From assembly GCF_000813965.1 (NCBI RefSeq), contig NZ_JWLI01000011.1, forward strand, positions 62,001 to 126,000: 64,000 nucleotides of DNA, written 5' to 3'. Position numbers and translations under genes: made by a program. The first letter of the stretch is position 1; every line of letters begins with the position of its first letter. Positions 1-9,279 of this stretch are shown piece by piece. The DNA is from Leisingera sp. ANG-M7. GTDB lineage: Bacteria; Pseudomonadota; Alphaproteobacteria; Rhodobacterales; Rhodobacteraceae. The notes below the pieces were generated by a model that was not told the DNA's origin, made no database searches, and saw only the letters and a program-made list of their open reading frames with translations.

Positions 1-676
1 CCTGGTGGCTGTTCTCACCATAGCGCAGAGTCTGTTTCAGTTCACCGGCAAAGGCGCGGCGGCGCGGGGTCTTTTCTTCAATTGCAGAGGCCATCCAGTT
101 TGACACCGCAGCGTCATAGGCAGCAGTGCGGGCATAAGCGGTCTGCGACAGACGCTGACGGAAGGCGTAAGAGGTCTGACCGTCGTTGGCGTCCAGCTCT
201 GCCAGCAGCGCTTCATAATCCTGGACGTCGGTCACCACGTTAACAAACTGGTGGTTTTTGGAGGCCGCGCGGATCATCGCCGGGCCGCCGATGTCGATGT
301 TTTCGATCATCTCATCGTAATCCGCGCCACGCGCCAGCGCTGCCTCGAACGGATAGAGGTTCACTACCAGCAGGTCGATGGCGCCAATGCCATGTTCATT
401 CATCGCGGCGACGTGGGTGTCGTTGTCGCGCAGCGCCAGAAGGCCGCCATGCACCATCGGGTGCAGCGTCTTTACGCGGCCGTCCATCATTTCCGGAAAA
501 CCCGTCACGTCGGAGACGTCTTTGACCGTCAGGCCTGCATCACGAAGCGCTTTGGCAGAACCGCCGGTCGAGAGCAGCTCGACACCGCGCGCGGCCAGCG
601 CCTGGCCCAGCTCAATCAGGCCGGTCTTGTCGGATACGGAAAGCAGCGCACGGCGTACGGGGTGAAGGTCGGTCAT
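1..676 (-). CDS. purH: Bifunctional AICAR transformylase / IMP cyclohydrolase PurH (N-terminal part, cut by window edge)
   Basis: PurH carries out the last two steps of purine (IMP) synthesis in the cytoplasm. About 225 of roughly 530 residues are visible, covering the N-terminal MGS-like cyclohydrolase domain. It opens [19 protein letters not shown], with STGGSAK near residue 37 and DGRVKTLHP near 65-73, both family signatures. LRYGENSHQ at the left edge marks the start of the transformylase domain. The gene lies 24 bp downstream of the heparinase-like gene on the same strand, so it is probably last in an rsmB-heparinase-purH transcript. The identification is firm. The 3' end lies outside the window. 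Confidence 0.95.
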   Translation of the reverse strand, partial: MTDLHPVRRALLSVSDKTGLIELGQALAARGVELLSTGGSAKALRDAGLTVKDVSDVTGFPEMMDGRVKTLHPMVHGGLLALRDNDTHVAAMNEHGIGAIDLLVVNLYPFEAALARGADYDEMIENIDIGGPAMIRAASKNHQFVNVVTDVQDYEALLAELDANDGQTSYAFRQRLSQTAYARTAAYDAAVSNWMASAIEEKTPRRRAFAGELKQTLRYGENSHQ

Positions 677-700
677 GGCAGGGCAGGTCCTTTTAAAGGC

Positions 701-2443
701 TCAGTCAAACGTCTCGGGTTCGTCCCGGTTCAGGTCTCGCACGGCAATGGCAGTCTCCTGCGCTTTGCTGAGCGTCCACCGGACGCGGGTGGCATATCCC
801 ATCGCCCGCCCGGATAAAACGATCTGCTTTGCCGCACGCGGCTTCAAGCGGGTCTTTTCCAGGAAAACGCTTGGCTCCAGCCGCAGATGGCAGGCGCCGT
901 CATGACGGAACACCCAGATTTCCCCGCTCTTGAGCGCCATGGATACTGCTGCGCCGCCCAAGTCAAGGGTTGCATCGACTTCAGGGTGCAGATGCAGGCG
1001 GATATCAAAGCTGACACCGCCATCCGGGTTGCTGCTGCTGGCCTTGTCAAAGCGGGCCTTGGCCGGGTCTTCCAGCGCTAGAAGCATGTCCTCTCCCGCC
1101 AGGGCGCGGCCATCAAAGGACAGATCAAGAGTACGGGCATGGGTCAGGCCGAAATGCACGGCATAACCATTGTGGCCGCCCTGAAACCGGAAACCGTCAG
1201 GCAGGTCAGCGAGATCCAGCGGGACATCGTCCGGCGCTTCGACCAGCTCTTCATGGCCGGTGGTTTTCTGCGGCGCCGATAGCCGGGCACTGGAATGACC
1301 TTCGATGCACAACGTGCTGTGCGACGGCGTCGCCCGCCCGGCGCGGCGCCACTCCACCCCAAAGGTTTCGCCCGAACCGCAGTTCACGACCAGCGGGCGC
1401 CGCCCCGAAGTCAGCTCAAACGCCAGGGTCGAGGCATGGCCATTGTAGGAGGCTTTGCCCTTGGGCGGCGCCGAGGCATCCACGATTACAGAGGTCCGCC
1501 GCGCCGACAGCCGGGCAAAGCCCATCGCCAGCCCGTCTGCATGACGCTCGGCCACATGGCTGGCGGCCAGCGCATGGTCCAGCCGCCCCTCCAGCCCGCG
1601 GCCGCCGCCATGGAAACGCGCCAGCCCGCCGTCACTGTGGCGCAACGTGCGCAGGGTCGGCGCAATCCGTTCGATCGCAGCGATGTGGGCAGGCGGCACC
1701 ATCCGGCCGGCCTCATGCAGCGCTGCCGCCGCCCAGGTCAGGAGGGTAAACACCTCCAGCAGTTCTTCAGGGTTGCGGGTCGGCAGGCCTCCCTGCTCAT
1801 CAATCTGAGAGGCGCACTCCAATGCCAGCGCCCTGACCGCCGGGTCCGCCAGTTCCTCCCGCCCCTGCAGGGCCAGGCCGGCATAGATCAGCCCGCACAG
1901 CGCCTCAAACCGCGGCAGGCCAGGGGCAGCCCCCTGCCAGCGTTGCGCCAGATACCAGGTCTGCCGCGCCAGTGAGCCATAGAAGACTTCGGTCTCATCC
2001 TTGTCCTTGCCGCTCAGCAGGAACAGCGCGTGGTTGATCCAACGGATCACCCGGCGCCCGGTCAGGTCCGGCAGCCAGGCCAGCCCGCTGCCGCGGCCAT
2101 GCTGTTCAATCCAACCCCAGACCCATTTCTGCGCCTTCAGCCGCGCCTTGTAATCGCCCACTGCTGCCAAGTCGTCCAGCCAGGCAAACCCATGCCGTTC
2201 CGCGTCGAAGGCCGTGTCGGGCGCGGTAACTTCCCACAGGCCGGTGTCAGGCGATTCGACCAGGTAGCCGGCAAACAGCAGATTGCCCGCCACCAGCTGC
2301 CGCCCGCGGGCAAAACTGCCGATGGTGCGTGGTTCGGGCTGCGAGACAAAGCCAGTTGCCGCAGGCTGACTGCGCGCCCGCCAGGCGTAAAACCGGTTCA
2401 GCAGCCGGGTGCCGCGGCCTGCCATTCTGTCATAAGTGGACAT
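701..2443 (-). CDS. Heparinase II/III family protein
   Basis: The protein is about 580 residues and belongs to the heparinase II/III superfamily, whose members are polysaccharide lyases with an alpha/alpha toroid followed by a beta-sandwich. The N-terminal half is helical and Trp-rich. The C-terminal half has the beta-sandwich motif VNCGSGE and an SHSTL segment typical of the family. Roseobacters often carry this gene between rsmB and purH, and the substrate there is unknown. I see no convincing signal peptide, so it may be cytoplasmic. I chose the ATG preceded by GAGGCAACAGAGC. An in-frame GTG five codons upstream is possible. The family is certain, the function is not. Confidence 0.85.
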   Translation of the reverse strand: MSTYDRMAGRGTRLLNRFYAWRARSQPAATGFVSQPEPRTIGSFARGRQLVAGNLLFAGYLVESPDTGLWEVTAPDTAFDAERHGFAWLDDLAAVGDYKARLKAQKWVWGWIEQHGRGSGLAWLPDLTGRRVIRWINHALFLLSGKDKDETEVFYGSLARQTWYLAQRWQGAAPGLPRFEALCGLIYAGLALQGREELADPAVRALALECASQIDEQGGLPTRNPEELLEVFTLLTWAAAALHEAGRMVPPAHIAAIERIAPTLRTLRHSDGGLARFHGGGRGLEGRLDHALAASHVAERHADGLAMGFARLSARRTSVIVDASAPPKGKASYNGHASTLAFELTSGRRPLVVNCGSGETFGVEWRRAGRATPSHSTLCIEGHSSARLSAPQKTTGHEELVEAPDDVPLDLADLPDGFRFQGGHNGYAVHFGLTHARTLDLSFDGRALAGEDMLLALEDPAKARFDKASSSNPDGGVSFDIRLHLHPEVDATLDLGGAAVSMALKSGEIWVFRHDGACHLRLEPSVFLEKTRLKPRAAKQIVLSGRAMGYATRVRWTLSKAQETAIAVRDLNRDEPETFD

Positions 2444-2542
2444 GCTCTGTTGCCTCACGCCGGATTTTGCCAGGGCGTTTTGGCAGGAGCATAGCGCGGG
2501 GTTCAGGCCAAGTCACCGGCGAATGCCGGAGACGCCACACCG

Positions 2543-3805
2543 TCACGCGGATTTGCGCAGAAGAGCCATGTAGAAACCATCCATGCCGCCGCGCTCCGGC
2601 CAGTAGTCCGGGCGCAGCCGCAGGCCGCCTTCCTCGGTGATCCAGTCCGCATCGACGCCTGGCACATCCAGCGCATCACGGTCTGCGGCCATCTCCGGGA
2701 AAATATCCAGCGCCTCCTCGACCTGGCATTCGCCCTCATCCGGCAGCAGCGAGCAGGTGCAGAACATCAGCCGCCCGCCGGGTTTCACCAATGTCCAGGC
2801 ATGGGCCAGCATCTGCGCCTGAAGCTCGATGAGCTGACCAAACTCACTGCCGTCCTTCGCATGCGGCAGGTCGGGATGGCGGCGGATGGTGCCAGTGGCG
2901 GAACAGGGCGCGTCCAGCAGCACCGCATCATACTGGCCGGTCTGCTCCAGCGCATCGCCCACGATCAGTTCCGCCTGCGGCCCAGTGCGCTCCAGGTTTT
3001 CCCTGAGCCGGGCAACCCGGCCTTCTGAAACATCTACAGCTGTCACCCTGGCTCCGGCAGCTGCCATCTGCATGGTCTTGCCGCCTGGTGCCGCGCACAG
3101 TTCCAGCACCTGTTCACCGGGCTGGACGTTCAGAATGCGGGCGGGCAGCGCGGCGGCGGCGTCCTGAACCCACCAATCGCCAGCCTCATAGCCCGGCAGA
3201 GCGGACACCTGGCCCGCATTGGCCAGTCTGACAGAGCCGGTTGGCAGCACCTCTCCGCCAAGCGCAGCCAGATCCGCTCCGGGCTTGCCCGTGATATCCA
3301 GCGGCGCACCGGCAAAGTGCGCAGCCTCCATGCCAAGCATCGCCTCAGCGCCCCAAGCCTGCACCAAGGGTTTCCGGATCCAATTCGGCAAGCGCGGGGT
3401 GCGCAGTTTGGCCCATTCTGCCGGTCCTTCGTCTGCGACTTTGCGCAGAACAGCATTGACCAGTCCCTTAAGCTGCCCGTGACGCCGGTGTTTGGAGACT
3501 ATTGCCACCATCGCATTCACGACCCCATGCGCCGCGCCACCCGAGCACAGCTCCACCGTGCCCAGCCGCAGGGCGTTCATGACGGTCAGAGGTGGTGATT
3601 TCTTCAGGTGCTTCTTCAGAACCCGGTCGGCACGTTCCAGGCTGCGCAGGGTTTCTGCGGCCAGCCGCTGCGCACGGGCGCGGTCCTCCGGCGCCAGCTT
3701 TTCCAATGCCCCGGCTGCATAGCATTCCGCCAAGAGCCGCCCCTCTCCCAGCACCTGATCCAGCAGGTAGACCGCAGTGCGGCGGGCGTGGTTGGCATCG
3801 GACAT
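2543..3805 (-). CDS. rsmB: RsmB/NOP-family 16S rRNA (cytosine-C5) methyltransferase
   Basis: This is a 420-residue SAM-dependent RNA m5C methyltransferase. The N-terminal NusB-like domain begins MSDANHARRTAVYLLDQVL. The C-terminal Rossmann methyltransferase has motif I (ELCAAPGGKTMQMA), DAPCSATGTIRRHPD with one catalytic cysteine, and FCTCSLLPDEGE with the TCS cysteine nucleophile. The reading frame is open about 100 codons further upstream, but the chosen ATG has a strong AAGGAG eight bases before it and matches the family start. It is divergent from the DUF1674 gene and upstream of the heparinase-like gene. RsmB specificity (C967) is assumed from the NusB fusion. Confidence 0.92.
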   Translation of the reverse strand: MSDANHARRTAVYLLDQVLGEGRLLAECYAAGALEKLAPEDRARAQRLAAETLRSLERADRVLKKHLKKSPPLTVMNALRLGTVELCSGGAAHGVVNAMVAIVSKHRRHGQLKGLVNAVLRKVADEGPAEWAKLRTPRLPNWIRKPLVQAWGAEAMLGMEAAHFAGAPLDITGKPGADLAALGGEVLPTGSVRLANAGQVSALPGYEAGDWWVQDAAAALPARILNVQPGEQVLELCAAPGGKTMQMAAAGARVTAVDVSEGRVARLRENLERTGPQAELIVGDALEQTGQYDAVLLDAPCSATGTIRRHPDLPHAKDGSEFGQLIELQAQMLAHAWTLVKPGGRLMFCTCSLLPDEGECQVEEALDIFPEMAADRDALDVPGVDADWITEEGGLRLRPDYWPERGGMDGFYMALLRKSA

Positions 3806-3882
3806 GGGGCAACTCCTTAGGGCGCGCCTTGTGCGCACGGGACAGGGGCGTATATCATGGGCGAAGGATAAAGGAACCCGCG

Positions 3883-4074
3883 ATGAGCGACGAAACTGCG
3901 CCCGTGAAAAAAGACCTGCCGCCTGCTGCATTGCGCGCCCTTGCAGAGGCAGAGGAGCGCCGCAAGGCAGCAGAGGCGCAGGAACCGCGCCCCAAAGAGC
4001 TTGGCGGCCGCGACGGCCCTGACCCCGCGCGCTATGGCGATTGGGAGAAAAAGGGCATCGCAGTCGATTTCTAA
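3883..4074 (+). CDS. DUF1674 / SdhAF4-like small protein
   Basis: The protein has 63 residues. The N-terminal half is charged and helical, and the conserved C-terminus reads GGRDGPDPARYGDWEKKGIAVDF. The D-P-x-R-Y-G-D-W-E-x-x-G-x-x-x-D-F signature defines DUF1674, the bacterial relative of the mitochondrial succinate dehydrogenase assembly factor SdhAF4. In that family the protein helps flavinylated SdhA mature. That role is inferred here, because no sdh genes lie nearby. AAGGAA stands ahead of the ATG. The gene is divergent from rsmB and convergent with dapB. Confidence 0.85.
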   Translation: MSDETAPVKKDLPPAALRALAEAEERRKAAEAQEPRPKELGGRDGPDPARYGDWEKKGIAVDF

Positions 4075-4129
4075 CGGCTCGCGGTGGCCAGCCCCCGAAC
4101 CCCCGGAGCATTGCCTCAAAGAAGAAGAG

Positions 4130-4173
4130 CCACTGCTTCTACTTTGCCAAAATATTCCCGCCGGAAGCAGCGG
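4130..4173. repeat. Imperfect inverted repeat in the DUF1674-dapB convergent gap
   Basis: CCACTGCTTC on the left faces GAAGCAGCGG on the right, with one G-T mismatch over ten pairs. The spacer contains TTGCCAAAATATTCCCG. There is no run of T on either strand, so it is not a canonical intrinsic terminator, though it sits where both convergent genes must stop. The inner sequence resembles the tail of the element downstream of tdh and may be a degenerate copy of a dispersed intergenic repeat. Confidence 0.45.
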
Positions 4174-4197
4174 CCCCTAGGGACCGCTAACTGCGGT

Positions 4198-5007
4198 TCA
4201 TAGCCCCAGCACATCCACCATGTCGTACTGGCCCGGGCCTTTGTCCTGCCCCCAAAGCGCGGCTTTCAGCGCCCCGCGGGCAAAGATCGCGCGGTCTGTC
4301 GCCAGGTGGCGCAGCACAATGCGCTCGCCTGCTGCAGCAAACAGAACGTCATGCTCGCCCACAATGTCACCGCCGCGGATGGCGGTGAAGCCGATATCAC
4401 CGCGCTTACGGGCGCCGGTGATGCCATCACGGCCGGAATCACGCACATCCGCCAGCTTGACACCACGGCCTTCGGCAGCGGCCTCTCCCAGCATCAGCGC
4501 AGTGCCCGACGGCGCATCCACCTTGTGGTGGTGATGCGCCTCGATCACCTCAATGTCGAAATCCTCATCCAGCACGGCGGCGACCTTTTTGGTCAGCTGC
4601 ATCAGCAGGTTCACACCCAAACTCATGTTACCTGCACGCACAATAACCGCGTGGCGCGAGGCCGGTTCCAGTTGGGCAATTTGCTCATCGGTCATGCCGG
4701 TGGTGCCGATCACATGCACCGCGCGGGCCTGCGCCGCGAGCTTAGAAAATGCCAGCGTCGCCTCCGGCGCTGTGAAGTCGATCACGGCCTGCGCCTTGGA
4801 AAACGCTTCCAGCACGTCAGATGTCACGGTGACGCCAACCGGCGCCCCGCCCATGGCTTCGCCCACATCACGGCCAACCCAATCGTGACCCTCACGCTCC
4901 ACGGCTCCGGCCAGCGTAGCCTTGTCGCTTTCCAGCACCGTCTTGATCAGCATCTGCCCCATGCGGCCCGAAGCGCCGGTAATCACGATCCCTGGTTTGT
5001 GAGTCAT
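4198..5007 (-). CDS. dapB: 4-hydroxy-tetrahydrodipicolinate reductase
   Basis: DapB reduces 4-hydroxy-tetrahydrodipicolinate to tetrahydrodipicolinate with NAD(P)H, in lysine and diaminopimelate synthesis. The 269-residue protein has the Rossmann motif GASGRMGQ near residues 11-18, VIGTTGMT, the catalytic segment [16 protein letters not shown] (His and Lys residues) and a C-terminal [13 protein letters not shown] block. AAGGAAATGGGCCA stands ahead of the ATG. It is divergent from rbfA by 86 bp. dapD and dapE for later steps lie elsewhere in the window. Confidence 0.97.
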   Translation of the reverse strand: MTHKPGIVITGASGRMGQMLIKTVLESDKATLAGAVEREGHDWVGRDVGEAMGGAPVGVTVTSDVLEAFSKAQAVIDFTAPEATLAFSKLAAQARAVHVIGTTGMTDEQIAQLEPASRHAVIVRAGNMSLGVNLLMQLTKKVAAVLDEDFDIEVIEAHHHHKVDAPSGTALMLGEAAAEGRGVKLADVRDSGRDGITGARKRGDIGFTAIRGGDIVGEHDVLFAAAGERIVLRHLATDRAIFARGALKAALWGQDKGPGQYDMVDVLGL

Positions 5008-5093
5008 TGGCCCATTTCCTTGTTCAAGCTGGTTTTGTCCTACATCGCCGGGCAGCGCTTGGCAAAGCCTGCGATCCGGCATAGATCGGAACT

Positions 5094-5489
5094 ATGGCAA
5101 AGAACAAATTCCACGATGGCCCCGGCCCCTCCCAGCGCCAGCTTCGCGTTGGCGAACTGATCCGCCGCTCGCTCTCCGAAGTGCTGGCGCGCGGCGATGT
5201 GCATGACCCGGACCTGAACCGCATGTCGATCACCGTGGGTGAGGTGCGCACCTCCCCCGATCTGAAAATCGCAACCGCCTTTGTGCTGCCCTTGGGCGGC
5301 AAGGGGCAAGAGGATGTGCTGAAGCTGCTGGCCCGCAACAAGAGTGAGCTGCGCAGGATGGTCGGCAAGAAGCTGGGCCTGAAGTTCACCCCGGATCTTC
5401 GGTTCCGGCTGGATGAGACCTTCGACCAGATGGACGAAACCCGCCGGATGCTGAGCCAGGACGCGGTGCGCCGCGACGTGGAAGAGTGA
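5094..5489 (+). CDS. rbfA: 30S ribosome-binding factor A
   Basis: RbfA binds the 30S subunit and helps mature the 5' end of 16S rRNA. It is a single KH-like domain. The 131-residue protein shows the family start pattern ([19 protein letters not shown]), [19 protein letters not shown] and a C-terminal [14 protein letters not shown]. The stop codon overlaps the GTG of the next gene in GTGA, so the two are translationally coupled. dapB-rbfA neighbourhoods are common in Rhodobacterales. Confidence 0.96.
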   Translation: MAKNKFHDGPGPSQRQLRVGELIRRSLSEVLARGDVHDPDLNRMSITVGEVRTSPDLKIATAFVLPLGGKGQEDVLKLLARNKSELRRMVGKKLGLKFTPDLRFRLDETFDQMDETRRMLSQDAVRRDVEE

Positions 5490-6235
5490 TCCGCAAGGCC
5501 GCATTTCTGCTGGCAGCGCTATGGACCGCACCCGCGGCCGGCGCCGTCGAGTGCAGCGATGTGGCCTATGAGGGCAACCGGTACTCAATCTGCGAAGTCG
5601 ACACCGCACAGGAACAGCTTCAGCTGTTCCTGAAGGATGGCGAAAACCAGGTCTACGGACACTTCTCCTCGCTGGAGGATGCGCTAGTAAAGGACGGCAA
5701 GACGCTGGCCTTTGCGACCAACGCCGGCATGTATCACACGGACCGCTCCCCCGTCGGCCTGTATGTAGATGAAAACGGTGAGGCGATGCGGCTGGTGACC
5801 AATGCCGGTCCAGGCAACTTCGGCCTGCTGCCGAACGGCGTGCTGTGCATCCGGGACGGCCGGGCCGATGTTTTTGAAACCTTGGCCTTCGAACAAACAG
5901 CGCCTGACTGCACCTATGCCACACAGTCCGGGCCAATGCTGGTGATCGATGGCGAGTTGCATCCGCGGTTCCTGGCCGATTCCGACAGCTATTACATCCG
6001 CAACGGTGTTGGCACCTCGGTGGACGGCAGACGCGCGGTCTTTGCTATCTCGCGCAATGCGGTGACCTTTCATCAGTTCGGCAGCCTGTTCCGGGATTAC
6101 CTGAACCTGCCCAGCGCACTGTATTTTGACGGAAACATCTCGCGGCTGCACGCGCCGCAGCTGGGCCGCAGCGATGCCGGATTCATGATGGGGCCGATCG
6201 TAGGTGTGGTTGAAGGCGCCCAGCCAGACGGCTGA
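5486..6235 (+). CDS. Secreted phosphodiester glycosidase family protein (NAGPA/DUF2233 domain)
   Basis: The protein has 249 residues, including a signal peptide that ends near APAAGA. The rest fits the NAGPA-type phosphodiester glycosidase domain (DUF2233), with [42 protein letters not shown] and a C-terminal [12 protein letters not shown]. Family members remove sugar caps from phosphodiesters, but the bacterial substrates are mostly unknown. It starts with GTG overlapping the rbfA stop. An ATG start in the same frame would lose the signal peptide, so the GTG is favoured. The cellular site is probably the periplasm. Confidence 0.8.
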   Translation: MIRKAAFLLAALWTAPAAGAVECSDVAYEGNRYSICEVDTAQEQLQLFLKDGENQVYGHFSSLEDALVKDGKTLAFATNAGMYHTDRSPVGLYVDENGEAMRLVTNAGPGNFGLLPNGVLCIRDGRADVFETLAFEQTAPDCTYATQSGPMLVIDGELHPRFLADSDSYYIRNGVGTSVDGRRAVFAISRNAVTFHQFGSLFRDYLNLPSALYFDGNISRLHAPQLGRSDAGFMMGPIVGVVEGAQPDG

Positions 6236-6242
6236 ATCTCCT

Positions 6243-7145
6243 TCAGCCGGGACGCTTGCGCATCTGCCGGATCATCGGCACCGAATAAATTACCAATGCG
6301 GCCCAAATCATCGGAAAAGCGATCATCCGGGCGCGGCCGAATTCCTCACCGAACAGCAGCACGGCGGCCAGCATGATCATCGTCGGGGCAATGTATTGCA
6401 GGATCCCCATGGTGGAGAGCCGCACCAGTTTGGCGCCGTTGGCATAGACGATCAGCGGCACCGCAGTTACCACGCCGCAGCCCAGGAGCAGCCAAGTGTC
6501 CGTCAGCGAGACACCAAAACTGCTGCTGCCCGTGCCTGTCAGATAAGCGAAGTACCCCAGCGCCGGCGCCAGAAGGATCAACACTTCGAGCAGAAATCCC
6601 TGATTGGGTCCGATCGGCAAGGACTTCTTGAAGAAGGCATAGAACCCCCAGGACAAGGTAAGTCCCACTGCCACCCAAGGCACCCTGCCCGCCTCCAGCG
6701 TCAGCACCAGCACTGCAGCGGCAGCGAGCGCAACAGCCGCCATCTGCGCCTTTCCCAGCGGTTCGCGCAGCAGGATGGCACCAAGCGCAATGCTGAATAG
6801 CGGGTTTATGTAATAGCCAAGCGCAGCATCCAGCGCCCGTCCGGCCGCGATAGACCAGACGTAGATGCCCCAGTTGACCGAAATCAGCGCCGCGGTGATG
6901 CAAGCCATGCCGAGCATGCGGGGATTCTTCAGTGCCGCCTGTAGATCTTTGGTACGGCGCAACACGATCAGCAGCGCGCCTGCCACCGGCACCGACCAGA
7001 TCACCCTATGCGCAACAACCTCAGCCGCAGGAATGTGCGAAAGCGCCTTCATATAAAGCGGCAGGAATCCCCACATGAGATAAGCAGCGACGGCAAAGGC
7101 CAGCCCGCGGGGCGTGTCCATGTTCTTAGACGTCTGATCTGTCAT
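6243..7145 (-). CDS. rarD: EamA-family permease RarD
   Basis: The 300-residue inner-membrane protein of the DMT/EamA superfamily has about ten hydrophobic segments. The RarD subfamily is marked by RGLAFAVAAYLMWGFLPLYMKAL near the N-terminus, EVVAHRVIWSVP, NWGIYVWSIAAG, and ALGYYINPLFSIALGAILLRE. The transported substrate is unknown. GAGGAG precedes the chosen ATG. A longer in-frame start exists but adds a basic stretch not seen in the family. The gene is convergent with the glycosidase gene, with a 7-bp gap. Confidence 0.88.
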   Translation of the reverse strand: MTDQTSKNMDTPRGLAFAVAAYLMWGFLPLYMKALSHIPAAEVVAHRVIWSVPVAGALLIVLRRTKDLQAALKNPRMLGMACITAALISVNWGIYVWSIAAGRALDAALGYYINPLFSIALGAILLREPLGKAQMAAVALAAAAVLVLTLEAGRVPWVAVGLTLSWGFYAFFKKSLPIGPNQGFLLEVLILLAPALGYFAYLTGTGSSSFGVSLTDTWLLLGCGVVTAVPLIVYANGAKLVRLSTMGILQYIAPTMIMLAAVLLFGEEFGRARMIAFPMIWAALVIYSVPMIRQMRKRPG

Positions 7146-7263
7146 GCCGCGCTCCTCGTCCAGGGCGCCGTTATGACCGGTTTTGCGGGCCTTGAAACTT
7201 CGTTTTCTGTGATACCGGGCATTCACCACCGTTATGGGTTATCCCGGCGGCCATGAAGCCAGC

Positions 7264-7290
7264 AAAAAACGGCCCCGAAAACCGGGGCCG
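7264..7290 (-). terminator. Intrinsic terminator of dnaA
   Basis: CGGCCCC and GGGGCCG arms enclose a short loop. On the minus strand the hairpin is followed by six U, 40 bp after the dnaA stop. This is a standard Rho-independent terminator. Confidence 0.85.
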
Positions 7291-7329
7291 CAGTGCAATT
7301 TGGGGTTTGCAGCTTAAGCTTAAAGCGCG

Positions 7330-8733
7330 TCAGGCCTCCAGCGACCGGCGCAGCATTTCGACGTCCTCGGCGATCTGGCCATCAGTCAGCTTCAGCTCCT
7401 CAATGCGCTTCACACCATGCATCACGGTGGTGTGGTCGCGCCCGCCGAACCGGCGGCCGATCTCGGGCAGAGAGCGGCTGGTCAGCTGCTTGCACAGATA
7501 CATCGCCACCTGGCGCGGGCGCGCATAGGAGCGCAGGCGCTTGGGGCCGATAATATCGGACATGCGGATGTTGTAATACTCGGAAACCTTGCGCTGGATT
7601 TCCTCGACAGTGATCTTGCGCTCGGAGGCGCGCAGAACGTCCGCCAGGCAGTCCTGGGTCAGATCCATATCGATCTCGCGGCCAACCAGCGAGGCAAAGG
7701 CGAACAGCCGGGTCAGCGCGCCTTCGAGAACACGCACGTTGGTTGAGATCCGGTGCGCCAGGAACTCCAGCACGCCTTCAGCAATGCGAAGATCCGGATA
7801 GGTCTCGCGCTGCTGCTGCACCTTGGTCTGCAGGATGCCCAGACGCAGCTCGTAGTCAGTGGGGTGAAGATCCACCACCAGGCCGCACTGGAGGCGCGAC
7901 TTCACCCGCTCCTCCAGATCCTTGATCTCGCCTGGCGCGCGGTCGGCAGAGATGATGATCTGCTTGTTCTGGTCCACCAGCGCGTTGAAGGTGTGGAAGA
8001 ACTCTTCCTGGGTCGAATCCTTTCCAGCGATGAACTGAACGTCATCCACCATCAGCACGTCGACCGAGCGGAACAGGTGCTTGAAGTCCATCATCTTGCG
8101 CTCACGCAGGGCTTGAACAAAGCGGTACATGAACTGTTCCGCCGACAGGTACAGAACGTTCAGGGACGGATTCTTTTCCTTCAGCTCCCAGGCAATGGCA
8201 TGCATCAGGTGGGTTTTACCCAACCCCACGCCGCCATACAGAACCAGCGGATTGAAGGTGACCGGACCGCCTTCGCCGACGCGGCGCGCGGCAGCATGAG
8301 CCAGCTCGTTCGGCTTGCCGACAACAAAGCTGTCGAAGGTGAAGCGCGGGTCGAGCGGTGCGGCCTGAAGAGCCTCCAAGGTGTCCTTGCCCGAGGCAGA
8401 AGCCGCGGGCGCAGTCATCACGGCTACATCACCGTCAGCGCTGCCGTATGCCTCAGCTGCAGCGGCGGATTGTACCGGACGCGCCGGGTTGTTCGCCGCC
8501 ACCCGGAAGGCCAGACGCTGCACTTGCTCGCCTGACATCGTCAGTTCATGCAGAATCAGATCTGCAAAGTTCTGGCTGACGTAGTTGCCCATGAAATTGG
8601 TCGGCACTTTGAAGACGGCAACACCACCGTCCACGGCGTCAAATTCAAGCGGCTCAATCCAGGTCGTAAAATTGTTTTGGCCGACCGTCTTCAACAGCCG
8701 GTTTCTGAGCTGTCCCCATTTTTCTTCTGTCAT
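7330..8733 (-). CDS. dnaA: Chromosomal replication initiator protein DnaA
   Basis: DnaA binds oriC boxes as DnaA-ATP and melts the origin. The 467-residue protein has domain I (residues 1-80, MTEEKWGQLRNRLLKTVG), a low-complexity Ala-rich linker (about 85-125), AAA+ domain III with Walker A GGVGLGKT at 167-174 and Walker B LMVDDVQF, and domain IV ending in the box-binding signature GGRDHTTVMHGVKRIEE. The frame is open about 50 codons further upstream, but MTEEKW is the family start. No clear DnaA-box cluster lies beside it, so this is not obviously oriC. Confidence 0.97.
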   Translation of the reverse strand: MTEEKWGQLRNRLLKTVGQNNFTTWIEPLEFDAVDGGVAVFKVPTNFMGNYVSQNFADLILHELTMSGEQVQRLAFRVAANNPARPVQSAAAAEAYGSADGDVAVMTAPAASASGKDTLEALQAAPLDPRFTFDSFVVGKPNELAHAAARRVGEGGPVTFNPLVLYGGVGLGKTHLMHAIAWELKEKNPSLNVLYLSAEQFMYRFVQALRERKMMDFKHLFRSVDVLMVDDVQFIAGKDSTQEEFFHTFNALVDQNKQIIISADRAPGEIKDLEERVKSRLQCGLVVDLHPTDYELRLGILQTKVQQQRETYPDLRIAEGVLEFLAHRISTNVRVLEGALTRLFAFASLVGREIDMDLTQDCLADVLRASERKITVEEIQRKVSEYYNIRMSDIIGPKRLRSYARPRQVAMYLCKQLTSRSLPEIGRRFGGRDHTTVMHGVKRIEELKLTDGQIAEDVEMLRRSLEA

Positions 8734-9203
8734 GCTGCGCCTCACGCATCCCCAAAAAAGCAGCGGCCCCTTTGCCGGGCCAATTCTATTCTTACCCCCA
8801 ACCACCCGGGGGGCATTCACGCACAGGGTTACCGTGTACGGACCAGCAGTGGCCGCATTACCCGAAGGCATGACGTTCGCTTGGAACAGCAAAACAAACC
8901 GCTAAATGCGGCAGATTCGCCGTTACGAACAGTATCGCACACAATTGAGACAAGGCTGCTGACCATAACCGATACAGCAGTGGATCACGGCATGTTAGCG
9001 CATCAAGTACGCGTCATGCCGAGCAACCTGGCAATCTTGATGCCCGTCAAGATTGCCGCGAGCAGCCTGTCCCCCCAGCGAGTGAATCGCTGATACAGTG
9101 GTAGCAATTTGAGGGGGGCAGCGGCAACGAAACTATGATGTTGACTCTGTCTTTGGCGGCAAAGAATCTCCTGCGCCCAGCGAGTCCCGGCAAGGGTTTT
9201 CCC
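8734..9203. other. Long dnaA-rpsT intergenic region
   Basis: About 470 bp lack a credible gene. The region must hold the dnaA promoter and leader on the minus strand. I looked for TTATNCACA-type DnaA boxes and found none. It holds a perfect 11-bp inverted repeat (listed separately) and a smaller hairpin, CAGCGA with TCGCTG, at 9076-9092. The only open frames are short, rich in rare residues and antisense-like, so I did not call them. Confidence 0.6.
9030..9057. repeat. Perfect 11-bp inverted repeat upstream of dnaA
   Basis: GGCAATCTTGA and TCAAGATTGCC flank a six-base loop, TGCCCG. No T-run follows on either strand. It lies about 300 bp upstream of the dnaA start and 150 bp beyond the rpsT terminator. 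It could be a stable RNA hairpin or a protein-binding palindrome. Confidence 0.7.
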
Positions 9204-9233
9204 AAAAAACAAGGCGCTGCAATCTGCAGCGCC
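9204..9233 (-). terminator. Intrinsic terminator of rpsT
   Basis: GGCGCTGCA and TGCAGCGCC form nine perfect pairs with a three-base loop. On the minus strand this is followed by CTTGTTTTTT. It lies 46 bp after the rpsT stop. Confidence 0.85.
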
Positions 9234-9279
9234 CTGACAACTTTTCAAAGGCCCGTGAGCCTGCTCAGCGGAGCGAATC

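Noticed and set aside
2137-2494. Open frames antisense to the heparinase and rsmB genes
   Set aside because: They are shadows of high-GC coding DNA. The sense frames carry clear family motifs.
3806-4111. N-terminal extension of rsmB by about 100 codons
   Set aside because: The extension overlaps the divergent DUF1674 gene and has no family match. The internal ATG has a strong AAGGAG.
9003-9248. 81-codon minus-strand frame between rpsT and dnaA
   Set aside because: It runs through the rpsT terminator and the strong palindrome, has no ribosome-binding site and shows no recognisable domain.
8734-9279. Chromosomal origin (oriC) beside dnaA
   Set aside because: No TTATNCACA-type DnaA boxes, no AT-rich unwinding element, and no GATC cluster were found. 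In this bacterial group dnaA need not be at oriC.
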